A DNA stretch of 64,000 nucleotides from Anarhynchus alexandrinus. Its lineage: Eukaryota > Chordata > Aves > Charadriiformes > Charadriidae. The stretch spans positions 53,158 through 117,157 of the forward strand of contig VUYV01000291.1 of NCBI GenBank assembly GCA_008711295.1, given 5' to 3'. The notes under the pieces were generated by a model that was not told the DNA's origin, did not search any database, and saw only the letters and a list, made by a program, of their open reading frames with translations. Position 1 is the first letter of the stretch; each line of letters begins with the position of its first letter. Positions 32,906 to 47,900 of the stretch are shown piece by piece. A program made the position numbers and the translations under genes.

Positions 32906-35900
32906 CTGGGGAAAGAAAAGGAATTTCCTTTAATTCTTTGTGTGGAGGAGCCTTCAAGGGATCTTTCGCTTATTACGGATCACCAGCATGTTTGGTATGA
33001 GCCACCTGGTCTCGGCAGGCAACAAACGACAGGCACTGCACAGGATAATGCTGTGTTCACAAAAAAAATCCCATTTTCATGGGTATAAATCGGTAGTCAG
33101 TTATGAACTGCAGAAGTTTGTATCGGCTAAGAACCCACCGTGTACGCATTTAAGTGTGTTTACCTTTGAATATCCTGTTGATGATGATGGGTTTGTCTCC
33201 ATGAATAGAGCCCTTCCCTCCTTCCAGACTGAATCCCAAACCAGCGGGTGTTTTTTCTAGAGTTACAGTGCAGATTGTATCTTCGGTTGCTGGGAACAAA
33301 CGGAGAGTTAGCAGATGGGCACCACATACTCTGAAAAGCTAAAAACATCTGTTACCAAAAATGAACTTCTGTTTTGTTTGCAAAGGCACCATAAACGGCC
33401 AAACGAAAGAGAAAACTAATTTTTAATTCCTCTTTTTGTCATTGTAAGGCCCTCTGGGAAGCTGGGGAGAGAAAGTTGTGCTTGAATTTACGGCAGAGTG
33501 GAAACGCAAAAATGAAAGCTGACAACATTTACTGGAATTAGAAGAATCCATTCAATGAACCAAATTTAAGGTAAACATATTTGAAAATGTTATGAAGTCA
33601 TTACCAACTACAAAGCTGCTAATGTTTTTTGCAGTATGTAAATAAAGCTACAGATCTCCAGATTATGCTTTAGAAAAAAATAAACCTCCACAAATATTTT
33701 AAGACTGTGAAAGGTTCTGCAAATACCGACCTTGCTATGTTTCAGATGTAGCCACCTGCTCTGTCAAACAGTAGCACATTGTTCAGACCCAAATTCTCTT
33801 TCACAAAGTCTTGTAAACTAGAATCTAATAATATTAGAATAAAGAATCACTGTTCACTGAGTTGTCATTATACCTTCAATTAGATGTGTTACTACAATAA
33901 TAATCTTTTTATGCCTACAGAAACTCATACAGAGGATCACACTTGTGGTTTTTTTCCCCCAGAGGGTTCCTTTATTTTAGAAAGCCCTTAATCCTTTCCC
34001 TTTCCAACGAAGTTATTCCAAATGCCTGCTCTAGGAATGTGTTGTTAACCGTGCTGTCTTTCATCACGGTTCTCCGATTCACACAGCCAATGCTGAGCTG
34101 CTTTATGAACACCCAGAATTTCAGGTGATGGGTAAGCACTTAGCAGGTGAGGGCTGCAAGGGAATGCCACTGAACTCACCAGATTCCTGTGAGGCATCAC
34201 TTGCTACTGAAGATGTACTAGAATTGATTGAAACGTTGAGATGTTTTTCCCCATCTTTAGCTTTTCTAGTGACAACAACCGCTTGTCTGGGTTGTCGAGC
34301 CTGTCTCATGATCGCTGAGGCATCGTTGTGAGTCGCACCTTTCAGAGACTTTCCGTTAATGGATAATACTTCATCTCCTTTCTGAATAGTTCCTTCCTGC
34401 GACGCTAGTCCGTTGGGAAACACTTTGTGAACCTGTTGAAGAACCCAGTCACCACATGCGTGCACGAGGAAAGGGGGGAAAAAAAGGACAAATCACTAGG
34501 GTAATACTTTTTACCATGTGCATTTTCCATCCTTTGCCAGGAACAAGTTGCTTCTAGTACGTTTCGGGACTGAAGGCTGAATAAATTCATACAGAGAGTT
34601 TCTCCTGGGCAGAACCACCCTCAAGCAGCGAGGAAATCTGTCTAGCCCTGGTCTCAGGTGGCCAAGGCCTTGCTGCCGCCCGCGGGATGTACCTCGCCTA
34701 TGCTACTTCCTTACTCTCTCGCTGCTCTGCCGGTGGGATGAAGAAGGTATGAAGGTAGTCTTTAACTTCCAGACCCCTTACGTGTCTGCGCACTCACTTC
34801 ATTCCTCCTGACCACCATGCAGGGTCTTCTACAAGCATGGGAATAAGGTGTTGGTTACTTCCCGCTGAGGGCCGCGTGTTGTTCTGCGTGGCCCTCAGAG
34901 CTGGTGGGGAGTATGACGCCCGCGGAAACGGGACACCACTGCCCGTCACCTGGAGAGGGCAGCTCAGTGCAGAAAGATCCAGATTTCACCCATTGAGACC
35001 ATGATTCTTCTGACCCTATCGGTACAGCTGCCTAATTTGATTATGCCAAAAGCCAACCTCCATAGTAGAAAACCAGTAAGTTATATATTTTTAGATAGAG
35101 TAGTTGTTTTCAGAATATATATTTAAGAAAGTGCTACTTACTGTTACCACTTTGTTTTCTAGATCAACGCCCCCTGCCAGGCTGAATCCAAGCCCAGTAT
35201 CCTCTTCTTTATGCAAAATTGTGACGTGAATATCATCAAATTCCTAGGCAGAGAAAGAAATAATATCAAGAACTTCCCAACAGATATGTCCAGATGATTG
35301 GAAAACCAGCATGTTTTCTTTCTGTCCATTGTGCATTTTATAATGAGACTCAGTGGCAAAAGCATAATACTGAGACATGTTTAGTTATTTGGTTTTGATC
35401 AAGTTTATCTATCGGTTACCCGTTTTAAAAATGCTGTTCTGTGCTTAAAATTGTTCTGGTTTGGTAAACATGTTATCAGTTGGATCTGGACCATAAAGTG
35501 AATTATATTAAAGAGTAGAGATATCATAGACTGTAGAAACAGAAAATATTGCTGAATCATGTTAGAGGACCTTTTAATTGAAAAAGTGGAAAAAGAATTT
35601 GGCATACAACTCACACGGATATAAGTGTCACAGCTTAAAAATTGCTTCTCAGTCTTTTTTTTTATTTTTTAAAAATGTTCTAGTAACGGATCGACTAAGC
35701 CGTCTCTGACTGTGTTATCCCAAAGATGGGTTTGTATAGGGTAACAACTCCTGTTTAACCTAGTTTCCTAAGCAAACACGGCTTTCTTGACCACAATTTC
35801 ACAATTACGTTCCGTATGTGAGCAACCGTAGTTGCATCTTTTGATATTGTGTCTTGTTTCCTTCCACAATCGACTCCGCTGGTCAGCTGCAACCAGGCAG

Positions 35901-38900
35901 AGGGTGCGTGCTGCTCAGAGATCGTCCTGAAAGTCCTATGAAAACAGTTGACTTGATACGAGAGGCCAATGTCCTATTGAGGGCAACATTGCAACATAGC
36001 TTTTGCTGCTGATCAGGCCAAAAATATCAACGTGGGAAGTTGACGAGAAACACAAGTTGATACAAAACTTGGCTTTCATAAATTCTGCTTGTCAAACTGT
36101 TTTTTGATTGCAACACACTACTAAAGTTTGCTGTAGTCAGTAAGAATTTTTTTGTGACATGAGAATATGTCTACCTTGTATTCGGATAGGCAGACGTGAA
36201 TCCACTGCCCACAAACCAGGACTAACCTGGGATACGTGCCACTGCAGTTAGCCAAGAGGAAAAAACTATATTAGCTTGGGCTTGTCGGTGCATTAATGCG
36301 ATTACGCTGCTTTTGCACAGCTTGGAGTGTCTTAACACAGCAAGCACAGAGCTGCCAGCAGAAGCTGAACAGTCTTCAATGCAGAGCTCTGGATGTTTTC
36401 AGCTTTTTCTCGGAGTGTGAGCAGTCTTTAAAAGTCTTTACAGCTCTAGGATGCACATATTTAACTTTGATGTTGACTTACTCTGAGGTTTATCGTAATT
36501 CCAGATGAATCCAGTACAACTAAAGGTTGCTCAGTATCCAAAAAATGAGGCGTTGGGTATCTCAGATGGGCAACCCAAATAAAAAGGCAGGCCTCCAAAA
36601 TATCAATGCCTACTTCTGCATACAATGACCTTACCCATTAGTTAAATGGGTATTACTCTTTGTCATCTTTGAAGACTTCTTCCAGATTTTTGATCAAAAG
36701 AGCTGAGCATTACTACTGGTACATGTTGAGATGACTGTTTTATTTGTTATAACATCAAGTTGCAAAGATGAACCAGGTGCCATCCGCTCCACAGCTGTCT
36801 GAAAATCACGCACAAAAAAGAAAAAGCAGATTTACCTTTAAGGTTGCTTCATCTAGCGATTTGACTTCCTCTATGAGCTTCGCTAGCTCTTCAGGGGAAA
36901 GCAGGGAGATGACAGACTGCCCCGACACACCGGGTGCTTGAGGTGAGCCGTGTTCTGGTTTCTCTTCCTCTTTCTCGTTGTCTGCGAGGCTCACGGTATA
37001 TTCTCTCAACTCCGAGAGGCTGTCCCATTGTCACAGGAATAAAAAAGAAACCTTGAGTCATGAAAGAACATACCCATAAAAGCATAGTAGAGACGATTTT
37101 GGAGCAGCCATCTTTTGATCTTACTAGCATTTAATTGAGGTGGTAGCTCCTATAATAACTATTATAAATACACACAAAGTACATTAATCCTGTTAGCCTA
37201 ACAGAAGTAAGACCCATTGCATAAAAGAACAGGAATAATCTCTTGGCCCCAGGCAAAAACAGACTTAAATCTCCTTTATCACGGAGATGCTAGAAACTTT
37301 CCTCCTTAAGTAGGAGGAAGCTTGAAATACACAGGCGTTTATATATTACAAATTTAAAACAAGTGCAAGTTATGTGAGTCATTTAACCTTCGTGCTCTAA
37401 AAAAGTTCTTAACTTAGTCTGTCCTTTACTATTGTGTACTGCTACCTTCGAATGTTAATCTGTCAGTGGATCAGCACGCACGCTCACCAATGCTGATCTG
37501 AAAATCTCATTTTTTAAATACGGTGTCTTACTTTAGCGAAAACCCAGTGTCCAGGTGGTGATTCTCACTTGCAGGTGGGAGGGAAGTCCCGTCCTCCTCC
37601 ACAGAAGACTGGGACAACGTGTCCAGAGTTTCCCATGCACTGTTTCCAGAAGAGACTGGAGACTGAGGAAGGCAAAGCAAAGATTTCATTAAAGCAGACG
37701 ACACCTGGCTACTGATGGAATAGATTTTGCTGCACTTTTCATCATACGGCTTCATCATCTCGCAAGACTGGGTGGCGCTAAGCGGGAAGCTCCGTGATCT
37801 TAGGCTGTGTGCTTTTGCTACCGACACAAGATGGGAAGTTGCAACGGCTTCTGTGGTTAAGAGACCCGAGGAATTTTCAGCGTTGGCATTGCTGCTTTTC
37901 TCTGAGCTAGCCGCAGGGACCTCCCTGGGAGAGGAGGATCTGTCCAGGCTCTTTGTACCCGTGACCACGGGTGACTTCGACTGTTGTTGGCTGGTTTCGC
38001 AGCATTGGAGAAAGGCTTGGTTTAAATGGGCTGGAGCCCCTTCCGACGCTGTTACAGCGGGTGAGTGTTCTTTCTGGACTGATGATTTCAGGCTAAACCT
38101 TCGGTGTGTTTTTTCAGGTGACTGTGGAGCACTCAAGGATTCAAATGAGCTTATTCTTTGTTTTATCGATGAGCCCCTAGGAGAGACACGGGGTAAGCTG
38201 GATTGCAGTTCTTTGCTGGCAAGACTCTCGAGATCAGAAGGGCTTTGATCTGCCTGTGGTTTTAGATCTGAATTTGCTTTCCTGAGTCCTTTCAGACTTT
38301 GGCGAAACCAGGCTGGCTTAGGTGCAACAGGAGGACCCTTTTTCACACTGTCATTTTCCTCTGATTTTAGTGCTTTCGAACCAACTGTTTCTGATTCTGA
38401 TTTCTTCAGAGCTGTCTCTGAGCTGCTTCGATTTTGGTTCTCTTTGTTTGTGTTGATGCCAGGTTGTAAATCTAAGTGGACGTTGTCTTCAGTCATGGTA
38501 GGATTAAATAAGCTTTTTATGCAGTCGGAAATTTTAACCCAAGGGTCTTCTGTCGTTGTATCAAGACTATAATCTACCCGTGCTTGTCTTTTAAGTATAG
38601 GTCTTTGTATTGATGAAAGCGGATTCCCTGTATTAATGAGACATTGATTAGAAACAAGCATCCTTTGACTTCTCTTTCTCCATCCATTATCTATGTACTG
38701 CTATTAATTCGTTAAACTTGAATTTCATTCAAGCCTCCAACAGGTATTTTTTAAGTTTCTAAAAAGGTTAAACTTTTTTAAAATTCAGAACTCTTGATCT
38801 ACAAGTTCTGATTCTTGACGCCTAAATTAACTGAAAAACAAGGCTCTTCTGTACTTGTACACAAGATCCCTTTTCTAAAGGGTCCATGACTTCTAAAGGT

Positions 38901-41900
38901 AACCTGAAGTTCTGGGGTGCTATAACAGTTAAAATAGAAGGCTAAAATTGCAATGTTGTTTGCAGCCTAGTGAAAAAGCTGGTGTTACAGTAAATTCTTT
39001 TAAAAAATTATTTATCTTTCCTACCTTTATAAGTATATCCTGCTCTAAAAAGACTCTCCCACAAAGATATTTGATTAATATTTATGCTTCCATAAATTTG
39101 TGCGGGCATTTCCAATTGTATTTTTCTGGTAAGTAAAAACTTAATTCTGATGTAAGAATATTTTTACATCACAGACTGATTAGGCATTTCAGCAATAGAC
39201 GTGGTAGAGCTGAATGGCAGCAAACTTTTTTTTGTGCAGTTGCACAGTTATCTGCTTCAGTGTAAATAAAAACATATTTTCTTAAGGCATCATTATGTTC
39301 TTCAATGATCTGAGCATGAAGTTACAGAACTACGTAACAGTTTAGGTTGGAAGAGACCTCTTGAGATTGCCTAGTTGCCTTAACACTAAGTCTCCTTAAT
39401 TCTATCTGGCACAACAAGATGCTTACTTATTATCAGTGGTTTGTACCATTGCAACACTTTGGCCTTGAAACTATGTGTAAAAATGTCCTTTAAAAATGCT
39501 AAAACTAACCTTTAATACCAAATTTTTAACATAAATAAGCAGTTTCACTTCAGCAGTGGAAACTATATCAAAAGCAGCATAATAGATGACTGTCCGTTAA
39601 CACTTTTTTACAATAAGTCATCTATTATGCTGCTTTTGATATAGTTTCCCCTTTATTTCAAAGATTAATCAACAGTTTGAAATTTCATCTGCTCACCCCA
39701 AACCATACGGATATGGCTTGAAGTCTACTTTTAAAGAGAAAGGTGAAGCCACCTTGATACCCCTTTTGGAATCCAAACTAAACGCTAGGTTCAGCTGCAA
39801 AAAAAGAGTTCATGGAATTAAACGTACCTAAGTTGGCTTTTCTTTCTTGATCTCTGCCTGCTGGAACAGCAGTTGTGTGTTCGGTATCGTACGCTGTAGG
39901 AGAAGTGGTAAAGACGCCGTGGGTTACATCAGTCTGATGTCCCTCTAGCATTGATTCTCCAACTTCCTGCTGAACAAACAGGAAACAGAAGTGTGTCAGA
40001 ATGTAATTATATAAACCACACTCTATATGAATCTGAAAAAAAACCCAACATATTTTAATTTGGTTTTAATCTGAATAGAAATATTGACTAGAAATCAAGC
40101 TTTTACTGCTGCTTGGGACATAATCCTCATAGGACTTATTTTATTCTATATTTCAAGAGTGTTGGCGTGGTATTTTGTGGTTACACTTGTAAACAAACTG
40201 TGAAAAAATGCAATTAGCATCTCAAAAATCTAATAATAAACTAAAAGACTGCCTACTATAATCTTCAATTTTTTGTAAAAATTAGCCGTTCAGTAGACTT
40301 TTGCAAACCAGTCAAGCAAATTTGCTCTAGCTTCATACTAAACTCTCTTTTCTGTTGAAGCCTTTTGTCCTGAAGCACGCGGTAGACATGCTAAATCATT
40401 CCTCCAAGAGTTTCAGATCTCTCCCTTTCTTGTTTTTGGCTGGAAATGTAGGGTGGGAGGATCAGTTTGAGTTTGCAGTAAGTGCCACTCTCAACATCAT
40501 TAACATCTGCTCTGGAATGACTTGATCCCTCTGTACGCAGTAACAGCGGGTTACCATCTGCTCTGCTGCGCTGCTGGAAGTGCTCTCTGCTGTGTAGTTA
40601 AGCTTCAGGATTACTCATAGGAACCAAACCCAAACAGGAACACAGAGGGAAGGTCTAGAAAAAAATGACATTGTCTTGAAAAAATCACTAATAGAACAAT
40701 TTCTTAGCTTTTTTGTAATGGGATGGTGTTTGTTATGCAACTTTCATATTCTAGGAAAGCCTTTCTCCATCCTCTGCTTATCGGGGTCCTTCTTGGAAGT
40801 TGCACTGTGTCCTGTTGCTGTTAGACATGAACTTCAGACATGCAGTAAGTGAAGCAGCCAACTGGGAAGCGCTGTGAACACGCAGTTTGGTCTTATGCTT
40901 TCCTCGTGGTAATTGTAGCCGCCTTTTTACCGATGCAGTTTAAAGCACAGCTGACAATATCAATTAAGCGTTCTTGCTTATGAAAAAGCAATCTTACAGC
41001 CTGCAGAACCCCCGTAAAAAATGTGGTATGCAGGCCTCAAACTGACTAGTACAAAAAGTTTGGGGAATAAAGGTTAAAAAAAAATTAAAAAGCAGTAATA
41101 AAACCTTCTTTTCATGATCTGAAATACATTCTGACAAGAATCCTTCTCTCCTGGGGACTTAAAGGAGTTATTGTCCTGAGATATAGACTGTCTCACTAGA
41201 GGAAATCATCTTCATTAACACAGCTCGACTTTTCATAGACTTTGTTGATCTTAAGATTCTTTTTTTTTTTCCTCATCACTTAAAATAACTGTGTACTGAA
41301 GAACAGTAAGTTGCCTGCAGTGATAAGTTCAGTAAGTACTTATTTCCATGAATTTTACTTCTGAAAGGTGATTTTCTAGTGGCCGCTGATGAATATGTTT
41401 CTACTGCTGTCTTAGGGGATGGAAAAAGAGTGCCCTTAGACGAGGCGCTTCATTGAAACTTTTTTGGATATTAACACCATGCACGGACTTCAGTCTGAGC
41501 TGTATCATTTTATTTTGATCTCTGCATAGTGGGAACTGTGGGGGGTTTTGTTTGCATTGCACTGAGATCTGCTCGTTTCTGCTGGTTTGTTACTAAACCC
41601 AGGGGAAAGAGGTTTCATTTTTAAGCAAACCACAACTTTGTTTCAACATGCAGCTCTCACAGTCCCTCACGCTCATGCAAATGTGAAACACCGTTCTTTC
41701 CGTTCTATCTTAGATAAGAGAGGGAACTGAAATTTAGTAACGTTCAAACTCGGTTTTCAAATCCTGTAGCTCATCAACAGCTATGGATGTGCCTCGCAAT
41801 TTAAATGAGTTTAATTAGTACCTCCTGGTCTCAAGAAAGGTGCATGAGCCCGAGACTACCCGCTGTACATAACGTTTGCTCTTTCTTCCAGTAGAAATCC

Positions 41901-44900
41901 GCTACTGAAACAGAAATTGTTTCACGACTTCTCTACTTCATAAGTGATTTGTCTCTGGAAGTGTTGAGGTTAGGATCGACCGTACCAAGCTGATGTCAAA
42001 GGCTGTGCAAGATCCAGTCCCAGCCCAGAGCACACCGCTGTTCCTGTTGCACTGGAACCAGAACGTGTCCGATACCACCAGTGGTGCGCGTTCACGAGGA
42101 ATGACAGTAAGGGACTCAGATTCATTCTTGCTGCTGCTCTCACTGAGATTTTAATTCAGATTCCTTGATATGGACAAAAAATTTCCTTCAGGCACTTCTC
42201 TCCCTTCTGACCTTAGTTTGAACGTCACATTTTGACCTCAGCTGGCTTCACTAAGGTACATACGTTGTTTTCAAAACAGAAGAGCTCCATCCCCTTCTCC
42301 CAGTCCTCATATATTTATGCACACTTTCTCTTTCTTGCCTGCCTTTCTTCCTGCCACCATAGAAAGTTGCTTAGCCATCCTTCTTCCCCTGCCCCATAAA
42401 TATGCAAATACAAGGAAAATTTTGCCTTACCTGAACGCTTGCAGCAGGCGACACAGCCGCTTCCGACACCAGCTTTTCTTTTCTGTCTGTGTTACACTGG
42501 TCGTTACACGTACAGTCCTGCTTAAAATATTTTCTGGGTGGAGGTTTTGGCTTTGACGATTTAGGTTTTCTAACGAGGATCTCTGATGATTTCTTAGTGT
42601 TTTGCAAGGGTCGACCTCCCTCAGTGCAATTAGGAGGGGAATTTCTCTGGGAATTGCTACCAGACAAGGAGTACAGCAGGCCCGGTTGTCTGGTGACGGG
42701 TACATCGATGCTATGCACTCTTGCTTTCAAGTCACTCAGTTGGTATGCAGCACCGTTACTACATGAGGACCTAAGGTTGTAGCTGCTGTCGCTGCTGGAG
42801 CGGGTCATGAGCTTCTGCGTCCTGTGGTTGCAATGAGCAGCGTTCCTTTCAATGTGCTTTTCACATGGGTGTCTTCCGTGCCAGCTCGTTTCTAGTTTTT
42901 TAACACCTGTATCAGGAACATGGTAAAAATGTCTACTCAGATCTTAGAATCATAGAATGGTTTAGGTTGGAAAGGACCTTGAAGACCATCGAGTTCCAAC
43001 CCCCCTGCCATAGGCAGGGACACCTCCCACCAGACCAGGCTGCCCAAGGCCACCTCCAGCCTGGCCTTGAACACCTCCAGGGATGGGGCCTCAACAACCT
43101 CTCTGGGCAACCTGTGACAGTGCCTCACCACCCTCACAGGGAAAAACTTCTTCCTCATGTTCAATCTAAACCTGCCCTCTTCCAGTTTGAAGCCATTCCC
43201 CCTCGTCCTATCACTCCATGCCCCAGTAAAAAGTCCTTCCCCAGCTCTCCTGGAGCCCCTTTAGGGACTGGAAGGCCGCAATAAGATCTCCCCGGAGCCT
43301 TCTCTTCTCCAGGCTGAACAGCCCCAACTCTTTCAGCCTCTCCTCATATATGCATGCATGATATATATATGCATATCTGCAGATACATGCAGAGTTCTCA
43401 CTTCAAAGACTCAGCTGATGGAATTTGTGACTAAATCATCGGTTGATGCAAAGGTATGATTTCTGCATTAAAGGCTTGTGGAACGAAGAGTCAACAGTTA
43501 CATTCTTGGAGACCAAAATAACATTACATTTTCTGTCTATATATGTATCTCAGAAATATAGTTTACTGGTGATGATTCTGTTACCTTTGGTCCTTTAGAA
43601 GAAATGAGGACGCTAAAAGGAGTATCGTTGTGATATGTAACTGTGGGAGGATGTCATAGCTGAACTGTGGAAATGGCTCTAACCAGGACTGCATATGCCT
43701 TTCCTCACGAGGGGATTAACAAGGTGTTTGCCCCCAGGACATCACCTGCGTTGTGCCGTTCCTTGCCATCATAACTCCTGTCACCTACTGACAGTTGTCT
43801 GAAAAGGTTTAAGCAGTGGTTATGAATTGGAAATTATGAGCCAGAGCAGCGGGAGGAAGTCTGCACAAAAATTTTCGCTGGAGATCAGATCTGACCTTTT
43901 CTCATCACTCTAACGTATCTTAGGAGGCACGTTAGGAGTGCTGTCCTGTGAGCTTCCCACCTCTTCCTTCCTGCTCTGGGTTACTTCACTGCGACTAAGG
44001 ATTCTAACACAGCGTGTAGTCATCCTACATATCTTTCAAGTCCAAATTATCACGTCTCGAAGAATGCGCTTATTCCCTTACCTTCAGTACTCCATTGGTG
44101 TCTCTCCTTTCCAAATCTGTTGTTTTCCACAGCTTGTGCAACAGCCTCTTTTAGCTGTTGCTCAGACACCTAGGAAACATCATGCCATTATACTACCGAA
44201 AGATTGCTGTGCGGTGAGTAACGGCAAAACATTTATTCCTTTCACAAAGATTTCCAAGGCCTGCGAGTCCTCTAATGGAAACGAATAGACCCAGTTATAT
44301 CACACATCAGTTAATTGTAAAGTTAAGTAAGTGCACACTATTATATTTTTATATATTCCGGTATAGCTGAAGTATATCTATGGATGTGCTGCTTATATTG
44401 GTTGTTTAGGTAAAATGGGATCTTTCAAAGATAAACGGCCTTTTGCATATTTCACCAGAAGTGGAGTTCGGGATTTACCAGTATAAAATAATTTAATACT
44501 GCATTTTTATAATAATTTATGCAAAAAATTAAATCATGCATGCAGTACTTGGTGTTAGGAACCATTTTGTAGTAAAATCTTGCAAGAATAAAATATTTTA
44601 CTTTAATATTAAATTACTTATAAATATTGTGTGGGCAAGACAAATTTTAATTACTGAAAGACGAGTATGTAAACACTTATTTCTTTTTTGGGGGTATGTT
44701 CCCTCTTTCAAATTATTTTCTCATTATTGGGAATTCTCTCTTGAATAAAACCATATATTTTGGTTTATTCCTTCAATGTTATTTCCGTAGTTTCCTTATT
44801 CATAGCACAGAGACGCGTGCAAGACTGTCTCTGGTGATCTTCAAATCTTACATGATTACGTTTAAGATAGTGCATGTCTCAGGTTTGTTTGTGTGCAGTG

Positions 44901-47900
44901 ATGCTTATAAAGAGATCAGCACCTTTGTTATCAACATTTTTCCGTCTGTTTTAGATTAGCACCTGCTCCCTCACTTGGTCTTAGTTCTCAATATGTGGTT
45001 TATAGAAAGTCAGAAAGAATACAGTACCTGTGGTTCAGGGTGTCTACTAATGATAATCTGCACTGCACCAGGATCGCAATGGCTTAGCACAGCATAAACT
45101 TCATTAAGAGTCATATTTTGTACTGAAGCTTCATTAATTTCAATAATTTCATCTCCACACCTGCAGAGATGTTAAAAAAAAAAGACAATGTAAACAAAAC
45201 AGATTTTCTTTTTCTCCCAACCTTGTCTCACCCATGTGAAAGTATACAAAAAATGCAAATTCAAGTAGTTTACCTCTAATTTGATTACAGATTAAACCGT
45301 TATGTCTCTCTGTTCCTGTTACAGAAAATGGAACGGGAATAAGTTGGACATCAAGGGTTTTTTTTTTGGATCTAACCGCCTTGTTGCACACAACCTTTGA
45401 GCTGTCTTCAAGTTCAGCTATGCACGCTTCGCGCCTGTGGTCTTTCTGCTGTGTGCAGCTCAGGTGCTGCTTCCACCTACATCTTCCTTCCTTTCAAGTT
45501 AACGCTTTTTTCATGCCTTTATGGTCTGCTGGTGTTATTTAGGGTCAGAAAGGATGTTGTGTTTCAGCTACATATGAATAACTTGTTAATAGAAAAATTC
45601 TAGTGACAAACTATTGTGATCCTTCTGACTCCTAGACCGAATCTGTCTAGATGAAATCCAAACTTGGCCCACATGGAAACTGAGACTGCCCTTCTCTGCT
45701 CCTCTGCAAATACCCCCACACATTCAGAGGCTGACTGAAGGCACTGATTCGTATTATACAAATTTTCAACTAGTGTAAGACCACAGTTCTCTCAGCTAAA
45801 GTCTTAGGCACGTAGAGAGGAGGGTTACAGAACACCTAAAGTTAAATAAAAAAGCCTTCACTGAAAATGCCATGTTCTGTTCAATTCTAAAAATGTTCAA
45901 TGCTACTAATTTGTCATAAATCTTACAAAGTGAATTTCTGCACTCCCGCTAAAGCTTATTTCAGCAAATCTGTATTTCTGTTGGGTGAGACGGGGTAGAA
46001 TTTGAGGAGCTCGTGTCAGGGAAAACCAGTGCTCAAACAAGCCAGAATATGCCATATGTTTGGGGTTTTCCAGATACTTTCTCATTTGGAAATCTTCTCC
46101 AGGAAGAATGCTGTGTGCTTGTCTACGACCCCCAAAGGTAACCCAGCCTGGACAAGAGACAGTAATTTCACTGGTTTGCTATTTATCTGGAAATCCCGCG
46201 TATCCTAAATACGCTCGCTCATACCCTCAGAGTAGCACATATGCTTTAAATCCAAAACTCCCAGAAAGCAGCAGACTTCCTACCCAAACAGGTCAAAAAT
46301 AAACCCGTAAAACAGAGCAATGAAAAACTTGTGGCATAAGACAGCCACTCTTTCCCATCCTACCTGAGTCTCCCATCCATATGTGCCACCGAGCCTGGTG
46401 AGAGGGTGTGAATAAAAATCCCCGAAATACACTGGAAGTAAGGGATGCTACACAACCCAATTCCAAGGCCAACGCCTGGCTCTGAAAGAATTAATAAGAA
46501 TTAAAAAAGACATAAGACGCAGTCAAAACAAACCATTGGAGAGAGGTCTTCTAAAAAAACGTCTTCAGTTTAATTATTTTTTCTACACAAATCGGAACCA
46601 AAGTCTGGAGTTCATGAATGTTTCACATTTAATATTAGCTGCTGCTCCTACCGCTTTTTTTTTCCCCTCTTTTTTTTCCCCTTCGTGATTAAAGTTAGTG
46701 CACACCAATATTGCCTGCGGGGTTCCAAGGTCTGGTTGCAATTCATTATTGGTGTGTCACAGACAGAATGCAATGCAGGTTTACTTTGCAAAATAGGTGT
46801 TCAAGGCCAGGCTGGAGGTGGCCTTGGGCAGCCTGGGCTGGTGGGAGGTGTCCCTGCCTATGGCAGGGGGGTTGGAACTCGATGATCTTCAAGGTCCTTT
46901 CCAACCTAAACCATCCTATGATTCTATGATGTCTATCATTACAGAAGGATTCAAATTATTTTACAAGGAGAGAGAATAAGGGAGAAAAAAAAACTAAGGA
47001 GGGAAAAAACCCCAAAGAGATATCAAGGATGGGTGGCTATAGTTTGCTATATGATCTCAATCCCCTTTCTGTTTTAGATAATACGGTTTAACGTTTTTGT
47101 GAATTTACCCTTTTTGCTCTGGACCAGCACTCTGATGTCAGATCCCGTACTGGGTGTTTGGTAAGTCATACTGTTGTTAAACACAGAGACTTTGTTTCGG
47201 TCGTTGCTTTGATGTTCCCAGATTTAAAAGTTTATCTCATTCTGCCAGTGGTTGGTTATAAATAAAAGATGAAGACAGTTGGAGAGGAGGTGAAAGAACT
47301 ACAAGAAGATATAGATATGTATTTTAATTTCGTTTTAAGCCTTTTCAAGAATGAAATGAACTGCTTGCATAATTATGGGTAGGAGTTACATAATCTACTT
47401 AATAATTGGTAGATGTTGCTAAGAGGTTTGCTTTTTCACATGAAGGATGTGAACGTGACTCTAATGCTTGAGTGCCAAAAAAAGGACTCATTGGCTCTTG
47501 AGGACAGATGGTGTTCAAAATCGTGCCGTTGATGGATAGCTGTTAGCACCGGCAGGCACCAAGATCTAATTTAATATATTAAAAAAAATTTAGCTCGGGA
47601 AAAGAATCAGGTTAGCGAGGAAAGACATCCAGAGAGAAAATGAGCAGCGTTTTGTCAATCAGTGCCTCGTTTGCCAGCGCTCAGTTAATTTTAGTACTTA
47701 CCTTTCTTTAGGGTAACTTCCATTATGACCCTGTCGTTGGGCTTTGTAGCATTTAAGGAGAACGCTGCGCTTTCTGACCGGAAAGAGCTGTTTTCTTTGG
47801 TTATGCATGTAGCAGAGCTCAGTGACTGACACACGTGGGGGGACAGACAGCTGGAAGCGGAATGAGGCGTGCTGAAGCTTGTCCGAACTGTAAGCGTCAG

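Noticed and set aside
47109..47149. A 41-base minus-strand stretch with acceptor and donor reading [13 protein letters not shown]
   Set aside because: It looks like an IL16 PDZ strand, but exon 5 (ending KK plus G) joins exon 6 (AG CCA) directly and in frame as KKEPGVGLG. Including this piece would break the frame.
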